Below the pieces are notes generated by a model that searched no databases, had not been told where the DNA came from, and saw nothing but the letters and a program-made list of their open reading frames with translations. From contig CALDEO010000251.1 of the NCBI GenBank assembly GCA_937942465.1, positions 1 through 5,275 of the forward strand: a stretch of 5,275 bases of DNA, given 5' to 3'. A program made the translations under genes and the position numbers. This DNA is from an uncultured Saprospiraceae bacterium. GTDB taxonomy: Bacteria; Bacteroidota; Bacteroidia; Chitinophagales; Saprospiraceae. Positions 1-3,493 of the stretch are shown piece after piece (positions within the stretch are counted from its first letter, which is position 1; every line of letters starts with the position of its first letter).

Positions 1-19
1 ACCATTATACGAACGGGCC
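1..19 (-). tRNA. partial tRNA gene (5' end only), probably tRNA-Glu
   Basis: Read on the minus strand from position 19 to the window edge, the sequence GGCCCGTTCGTATAATGGT has the layout of a tRNA 5' end: a 7-nt acceptor strand, T8, a D-stem GTAT, and a D-loop starting AA followed by the conserved GG. It begins 19 nt after the 3' end of the intact tRNA at 39-111, as expected for a tandem tRNA cluster. The anticodon lies outside the window. The Glu assignment rests only on remembered similarity to Bacteroidota tRNA-Glu genes that start GGTCCGTTCGTCTA; Gln or Gly remain possible. Confidence 0.6.
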
Positions 20-38
20 ATTTTCTCATTTTTTGTTG

Positions 39-111
39 CAGTACTGACGGGATTCGAACCCGCAACTTTCCGAGAGACAGTCGGATACTCTAGCCGTTGA
101 GTTACAATACT
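39..111 (-). tRNA. tRNA-Asp (anticodon GTC), intact cloverleaf with unusual U37
   Basis: On the minus strand the 73 nt fold into a complete cloverleaf. The 7-bp acceptor is AGTATTG with CAGTACT (one G-T pair). The D-stem is ACTC/GAGT with an 8-nt loop containing GG. The anticodon stem is TCCGA/TCGGA with loop CTGTCTC, and the variable loop is AAGTT. The T-arm is GCGGG-TTCGAAT-CCCGT. The anticodon GTC (76-78) and discriminator G73 fit tRNA-Asp. T8, A14, A21, T33 and the T-loop are canonical, and CCA is not encoded. Two features are odd: position 37 is a pyrimidine (T), where almost all tRNAs have a purine, and the first acceptor pair is A-T rather than G-C. No promoter is evident just upstream, so it may depend on read-through of the terminator at 137-174. 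Confidence 0.85.
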
Positions 112-136
112 ATATTGTTTTAAATTGAGTAAGCGC

Positions 137-174
137 AAAAAAAAAGCACCTCCTCGTGAAAGGAAGTGCTTTTT
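137..174 (-). terminator. intrinsic terminator, minus strand (possibly bidirectional)
   Basis: The arms at 141-149 and 166-174 (AAAAAGCAC with GTGCTTTTT) pair perfectly. After one C-A mismatch the stem continues with TCCT/AGGA (151-154 and 161-164) around a 6-nt loop. On the minus strand the stem runs into nine T residues (complement of the A-run at 137-145), the classic rho-independent layout. The plus-strand T tract is only five long, so the minus strand is the likelier direction. It lies 28 nt beyond the stop of the 37-codon ORF at 202-315 and upstream of the tRNA at 39-111. Confidence 0.8.
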
Positions 175-201
175 AATTGCAGCCGATATCTATTATCTAT
201 A

Positions 202-315
202 CTACATATATACGCTTCCTATTTCTTTTAATTCTAGTTGCTCTAGTCGTTCAATACCGAGATCAATCTGGACTAGATCATTGCTAAATTTGTTATATAT
301 ATTATGTGTTGTCAT
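202..315 (-). CDS. putative 37-aa small protein
   Basis: This short ORF runs from ATG (313-315) to TAG (202-204) and encodes a 37-residue peptide starting MTTHNIYNKF. Residues 14-31 are rich in alternating hydrophobic and charged residues (LVQIDLGIERLEQLELKE) and could form an amphipathic helix. There is no signal peptide or membrane segment. I do not recognise the family. The case for a gene is the context: a consensus promoter 66 nt upstream on the same strand and a terminator just beyond the stop make a closed unit of about 240 nt. No Shine-Dalgarno site is seen, which is usual in Bacteroidota. The alternative is that the unit makes a non-coding RNA and the ORF is accidental. Confidence 0.45.
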   Translation of the reverse strand: MTTHNIYNKFSNDLVQIDLGIERLEQLELKEIGSVYM

Positions 316-340
316 TGTATTTATATTTAATGTACTTTCT

Positions 341-367
341 ATCGAAATGATATCATATCACTTCGAT
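341..367 (-). promoter_or_regulatory. leader hairpin near the predicted RNA 5' end
   Basis: On the minus strand ATCGAA-G-TGATA, a TGA loop and TATCA-T-TTCGAT form a 12-bp stem with one central G-U pair. On the plus strand the same position is an A-C mismatch, so the structure is better as minus-strand RNA. It would begin within about ten nt of the start site predicted from the promoter at 381-411 and end about 25 nt before the ATG at 313-315. Stabilising the 5' end or controlling translation are possible roles. This is inferred from folding by eye only. Confidence 0.45.
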
Positions 368-380
368 GTTTTTGCTGTTG

Positions 381-411
381 CAAATGTATAACACTTAATT
401 GAAAAATCAAA
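381..411 (-). promoter_or_regulatory. consensus Bacteroidota promoter (TTTG-N19-TACATTTG)
   Basis: On the minus strand TTTG (complement of 408-411) is followed after exactly 19 nt by TACATTTG (complement of 381-388). This matches the primary sigma-factor consensus known for Bacteroidota, TTTG/TTG at -33 and TAnnTTTG at -7, in both elements and spacing. Transcription should start near 374-377 and run leftward through the leader hairpin and the 37-codon ORF to the terminator at 137-174. It is the best promoter match I found in the window. Confidence 0.75.
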
Positions 412-592
412 ACAAATTTTACATTTAATTTACTGATTATCAATTACTTATACTCATTTTAGGCATCGCAATTACTGCTCACTTAATAGCAAGTTATTCG
501 AATTTTTACAATCTGCTGTCTCTCAATTGCTTCCCTTCCAAATGCTTATTTTATGTTGTTATCCTGATTCAAATAATTATTTAAAAAATTAC
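412..592. other. intergenic stretch with nothing recognised
   Basis: This AT-rich stretch lies between the rtcB-side terminator and the promoter of the small transcription unit. All six frames hold only very short ORFs (for example 24 codons on the plus strand starting near 541) with no start context. I saw no tRNA, convincing hairpin, repeat array or second promoter. Confidence 0.5.
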
Positions 593-628
593 AAAAAAAA
601 AGCGTCCAAAAATTAATTTGGACGCTTT
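593..628 (-). terminator. strong intrinsic terminator of the rtcB transcript
   Basis: A perfect 12-bp stem (599-610 with 617-628, core GCGTCCAAA/TTTGGACGC) encloses a 6-nt loop. On the minus strand it is followed by an uninterrupted run of nine T residues (complement of 593-601). It lies 236 nt after the rtcB stop codon and 28 nt after the stop of the short ORF at 657-830. The rtcB mRNA therefore probably ends here and carries a long 3' segment or a second small gene. Confidence 0.85.
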
Positions 629-656
629 CACTATACTAGGTTTATATTTTATACTA

Positions 657-830
657 TCACATTAACCAATTACAACTACTACGTCCATTATATCTCTGTT
701 CTACAGTGGATATACCGTCCAGTCTAAAGTCAATATTGATAATATGTAATCGTGTTACTTTCATTTCTAATATAAAGTTAGCGTTTTCTATGGGTTTTCC
801 AAGGTGTACACGGCAAGTATGCTGATTCAT
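657..830 (-). CDS. possible 57-aa ORF between rtcB and its terminator
   Basis: This ORF runs from ATG (828-830) to TGA (657-659) and encodes 57 residues starting MNQHTCRVHLGKP. It begins 34 nt after the rtcB stop and ends 28 nt before the terminator, so it fills most of the space between them on the same strand. The product is mixed and rather basic, has two cysteines (residues 6 and 53) and no signal peptide or membrane segment. I recognise no domain; in particular it does not resemble archease or release factor H, known partners of RtcB. Chance or a gene remnant are real alternatives, and its position is the only positive evidence. Confidence 0.25.
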   Translation of the reverse strand: MNQHTCRVHLGKPIENANFILEMKVTRLHIINIDFRLDGISTVEQRYNGRSSCNWLM

Positions 831-864
831 AGATCAACCACTGGCATTAACTAAATGGATCTAC

Positions 865-2247
865 CTATCTTCTATTTCTATTCTTTTTTCTACGTTTTCT
901 CCATGGAGCATCTTGTTGCCAGTCACCTGCCATTATACATCCATAAGGCATAATCCTGTCTACAATTGTACCTAATCCGTAATACTCCATCTGTGCTTGC
1001 ACGGTCTCGGCATTCTTATATGCACTTGGTAACTCAGAGATATCGATACGTCCACTATAAAATCTAACATCAAGGCCAGACGTCTCTGCGGCAAACACTT
1101 CTTCGATCGTACGATCACTATTATTCCTGATATGCTGAGTCCTACTGATGTTTCTACCAGCTCCATGAGGAGCAAATCCAATATTATTTTCTGTGGTCTC
1201 ACCCTTTACTATCAATACTGGCTCGCTCATATTTAATGGAATCAAACGAAGACCATCCACTGAGTCTGGTACAAACTTATTACTTAAAGGTGTTGCTCCT
1301 TTGGCATGATAGAACTCATCTCCGTCCTTAAAAACAAAGTTGTGTTCATTCCAAAAACTATCCAATGGTTCAATCGCTAACTTTTCTGCTGTTGCTGTAT
1401 GCAATACTTCATGATTGAGCTTCGTCCATGCTCTTACCACCTGTAGTGCTGCCCAATATTCTCTTCCTTGATCGGTATCATATGGGATCCATGCATTGAC
1501 TTTATCTGTTTTTGGTGAAAACACCTTTCTATGTGCCTCGGCTGCTTGCATTCCTTTTTTATAAAGATAAGCACCGAACCCTCTACTACCGTGATGCGTC
1601 ACCATGATCGTCTCGCCAGTCTTCTCAGACTTACCAACATATAAGAAGTGGTTGCCATCACCTTGAGTTCCGAGATGAGTTTTTGCCAAGTTTAAACTTC
1701 TTTCACTATTTAAAAATCGGTTTTCTTTGATCTGCTCTTCCAATGCTACTGGAAAGTCAAAAAGATCCTGTCTACCGCCACCACCAAAATGCGTAATGCT
1801 ATGAGCAGCATCCAAGACAGCCTTGGGGTCAGCATTACCAAATGATGTCATCATCACAGAACAACAAACATCAGCACTATGCATTGCTGGATGGATTGCA
1901 TTTTTTGTCACTACTACACCACCAACTGGGATCTGACCGATCGATCCAGTAGGACATGCATCCGGCATTACCGCTCCATTCACGACAGTGGGAGTCTTCA
2001 TAAGTGCATCCATCGTGCTGAATACCTTATCTACTGTTACAGCCTCAACTTCATTCTCAGCTTTTATATTCTTATGGTAGGCTACAGCTACTTCTAATGG
2101 CTCTATTAATTGCGGTTGATTGTCATCTAAATATTCTTTAAGCTGTGTATCCGATAACTCATTGCTGTTAACATACTGAAGTGCATCGGTAAACCATGCT
2201 CCGGGCTGATAACCCATCTCTACTAATTTTTTTCCTGTAATATTCAT
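865..2247 (-). CDS. rtcB: RtcB-family RNA ligase (divergent clade)
   Basis: Cytoplasmic RNA ligase of the RtcB family, which joins 2',3'-cyclic-phosphate or 3'-phosphate RNA ends to 5'-OH ends using Mn2+ and GTP through a histidine-GMP intermediate. The product has 460 residues. Likely metal ligands are D126 and C129 (in SADVCCSV), H200 (GDGNHF), H218 (THHGSRG) and H302 (EHN). The guanylylated histidine is H361 in PHGAGR. Several conserved spots differ: DVCCS for the usual DxGCG, MPDAC for MPDxH, PLNM for PG(S/N)M near 337-340, and MAG for the C-terminal VKG, so the penultimate lysine is missing. A basic tail, WRKRRKKNRNRR, follows. Start: an upstream TTG at 2274 would add nine residues, but ATG at 2247 follows an A-rich stretch and puts the N-terminus just before ITGKKLVEMGYQPG. 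It is divergent from a WYL regulator. The family is certain; the exact substrate is not. Confidence 0.94.
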   Translation of the reverse strand: MNITGKKLVEMGYQPGAWFTDALQYVNSNELSDTQLKEYLDDNQPQLIEPLEVAVAYHKNIKAENEVEAVTVDKVFSTMDALMKTPTVVNGAVMPDACPTGSIGQIPVGGVVVTKNAIHPAMHSADVCCSVMMTSFGNADPKAVLDAAHSITHFGGGGRQDLFDFPVALEEQIKENRFLNSERSLNLAKTHLGTQGDGNHFLYVGKSEKTGETIMVTHHGSRGFGAYLYKKGMQAAEAHRKVFSPKTDKVNAWIPYDTDQGREYWAALQVVRAWTKLNHEVLHTATAEKLAIEPLDSFWNEHNFVFKDGDEFYHAKGATPLSNKFVPDSVDGLRLIPLNMSEPVLIVKGETTENNIGFAPHGAGRNISRTQHIRNNSDRTIEEVFAAETSGLDVRFYSGRIDISELPSAYKNAETVQAQMEYYGLGTIVDRIMPYGCIMAGDWQQDAPWRKRRKKNRNRR

Positions 2248-2264
2248 TTTTTCTTTATTTACAT

Positions 2265-2272
2265 CAAAGATC
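2265..2272 (-). promoter_or_regulatory. candidate -7 element of the rtcB promoter
   Basis: The minus-strand octamer GATCTTTG matches TAnnTTTG at all defined positions except the first. It lies 17 nt upstream of the ATG at 2247, allowing a short A-rich leader. No TTG sits at the expected 19-nt spacing: that region (2292-2295) reads AAAA on the minus strand and falls in the right half of the inverted repeat at 2282-2300. A weak -33 element overlapped by a candidate operator would suit activator-dependent control. Confidence 0.35.
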
Positions 2273-2281
2273 AAGTACTAC

Positions 2282-2300
2282 TACGCAACTATTTTGCGTA
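2282..2300. promoter_or_regulatory. inverted repeat, candidate operator between rtcB and the WYL gene
   Basis: TACGCAA (2282-2288) and TTGCGTA (2294-2300) are exact reverse complements separated by 5 nt (CTATT), giving a 19-bp dyad typical of a dimeric helix-turn-helix regulator. It is the only clear dyad in the 80 bp between the two divergent start codons and stands out as G/C-bearing in an AT-rich gap. It overlaps the expected -33 region of rtcB and lies 28 bp upstream of the WYL start, so one bound protein could act on both genes. The WYL protein is the natural candidate binder by inference; nothing in the sequence proves it. Confidence 0.55.
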
Positions 2301-2327
2301 CATTAAAATAATAGAAAATAATTTTTG

Positions 2328-3359
2328 ATGGCTACTAATAAAAATGCACTCATCAGGTATCGAACGATCGACAAATGCCTACAAAACAGATCTAGGAAAT
2401 GGACCCTTGATAATCTGATAGAATATTGCTCCGACGCATTATATGAGTTTGAAGGTAAAAATACGAATGTAAGTAAAAGGACAATACAACTAGATATACA
2501 ACTGATGCGTAGCAATAAGCTTGGATATAATGCTCCGATCATTAGCTATGACAAGAAGTACTATACCTACGAAGATGAGACCTACTCTATCACAGATATA
2601 CCGATCACCACTGTAGATATGTCTATTATCAAAGAGTCCATCGATATGCTGAAGCAATTCAAAAACTTCTCATTATTCTCTGAACTCAACGGGGTCATGC
2701 AGAAACTTGAAGATAAAGTCTATAGAGAATCAACGAATGAGTCAGCGATCATTCATATGGATAAAAATGACAGACTCCATGGTATAGAACATCTTGATAC
2801 CCTATATCAAGCAATACTAAAGAAGATTGTCTTACGTCTAACATATCGTTCGTTCACCGCAAGGGCAGATAGCGACTTCTTATTTCATGGTTATATACTC
2901 AAAGAGTATAACAATAGATGGTTTATTATCGGGCAACGGAATAGTGAAAAAAAAGTACTCACCCTCGCACTAGACCGCATTGTCAACATAGATCTATCAC
3001 TCAACACGGAGTATCTTCATCGGGTATTTGATGCAGACGACTATTATAAGAACACCTACGGTGTCACCGTGCTCAATGATGCTAACCTGAAAACTATAGT
3101 CCTAAAAATAGAACGATCCAATGCTCCTTATGTAATCACAAAGCCATTCCATCAAAGTCAAAAATTACTCACTCAACATAAGGATGGCAGTATAGAAATA
3201 TCCATCGACGTACACCACAACTATGAAATAGAACGATTGATTTTAGGTTTTGGTAGTTCGATAGAAGTTATATCTCCTATGAGACTAAGACGTAGGATCA
3301 AGTCTTCATTACATAAGGCTTTACGCAAGTATCAACCTACAGAAAATATCGAATCTTAA
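2328..3359 (+). CDS. WYL-domain transcriptional regulator, divergent from rtcB
   Basis: Predicted DNA-binding regulator of 343 residues. Residues 1-80 form a winged-helix region (MATNKNALIRYRTIDKCL, then VSKRTIQLDIQLMRS as likely recognition segment, then a wing ending KKYYTYED). A helical linker (about 90-150) leads to the WYL domain at about 155-220, where the signature WYL reads W198-F199-I200 in NNRWFIIGQRN, followed by LALDRI (213-218). The WCX-type C-terminal domain spans about 255-335. WYL domains are thought to bind ligands, often nucleic acids, as in PafBC-type regulators. The length is normal for the family. Start: a TTG at 2325 is also in frame, but the adjacent ATG at 2328 is preferred. 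Its position back to back with rtcB, sharing a 19-bp dyad, suggests it controls rtcB and itself. From memory, near-identical N-termini are common in Bacteroidota. No terminator is visible downstream. Confidence 0.92.
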   Translation: MATNKNALIRYRTIDKCLQNRSRKWTLDNLIEYCSDALYEFEGKNTNVSKRTIQLDIQLMRSNKLGYNAPIISYDKKYYTYEDETYSITDIPITTVDMSIIKESIDMLKQFKNFSLFSELNGVMQKLEDKVYRESTNESAIIHMDKNDRLHGIEHLDTLYQAILKKIVLRLTYRSFTARADSDFLFHGYILKEYNNRWFIIGQRNSEKKVLTLALDRIVNIDLSLNTEYLHRVFDADDYYKNTYGVTVLNDANLKTIVLKIERSNAPYVITKPFHQSQKLLTQHKDGSIEISIDVHHNYEIERLILGFGSSIEVISPMRLRRRIKSSLHKALRKYQPTENIES

Positions 3360-3493
3360 TAGTCGTGAAAAACAACTAAATAAAACCAATCACTGACCAC
3401 ATGCAGCGTTTGGGTAACTAGTATTATATTACTAAGACAATGGCCTTCTATCTTGTAATTAAGAAGGTGTATTCTATCGCAAAATCAGTTATT
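3360..3493. other. intergenic gap without a clear promoter or terminator
   Basis: This 134-bp gap separates two plus-strand genes. I found no TAnnTTTG element at proper spacing and no stem followed by a T tract. Two weak dyads (3419-3434 and 3444-3467) are AT-rich or have long loops. Whether the downstream gene has its own promoter cannot be decided from the sequence alone. Confidence 0.4.

Noticed and set aside
125..391. Plus-strand 88-codon frame
   Set aside because: It runs through the terminator hairpin and antisense to the small transcription unit, has no real ATG context (TTG start), and the product is low-complexity.
972..1202. Second minus-strand frame inside rtcB
   Set aside because: It is an out-of-frame shadow of the conserved RtcB C-terminal region.
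1879..2097. Plus-strand frame antisense to rtcB
   Set aside because: It lies fully inside a well-supported gene on the other strand and has no recognisable product.
2248..2274. Nine-residue N-terminal extension of RtcB from a TTG start
   Set aside because: The TTG overlaps the candidate -7 element, and ATG at 2247 has a typical A-rich leader and matches the usual family N-terminus.
2325..2327. TTG start for the WYL regulator
   Set aside because: The next codon is ATG in the same frame; the added residue has no support.
2303..2542. Minus-strand hydrophobic frame antisense to the start of the WYL gene
   Set aside because: It overlaps the conserved winged-helix coding region; the hydrophobicity comes from antisense AT-rich codons.
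3419..3434. Dyad TAGTA-N6-TACTA upstream of the CotH-like gene
   Set aside because: The arms are only 5 bp and AT-rich; likely chance.
3444..3467. Hairpin CCTTCT/AGAAGG as a terminator for the WYL gene
   Set aside because: Six pairs with a 12-nt loop and no T tract.
3440..3493. Upstream in-frame ATG adding 18 residues to the CotH-like protein
   Set aside because: The extension would bury the signal peptide; starting at 3494 gives a canonical MKK plus hydrophobic stretch plus VQA cleavage site.
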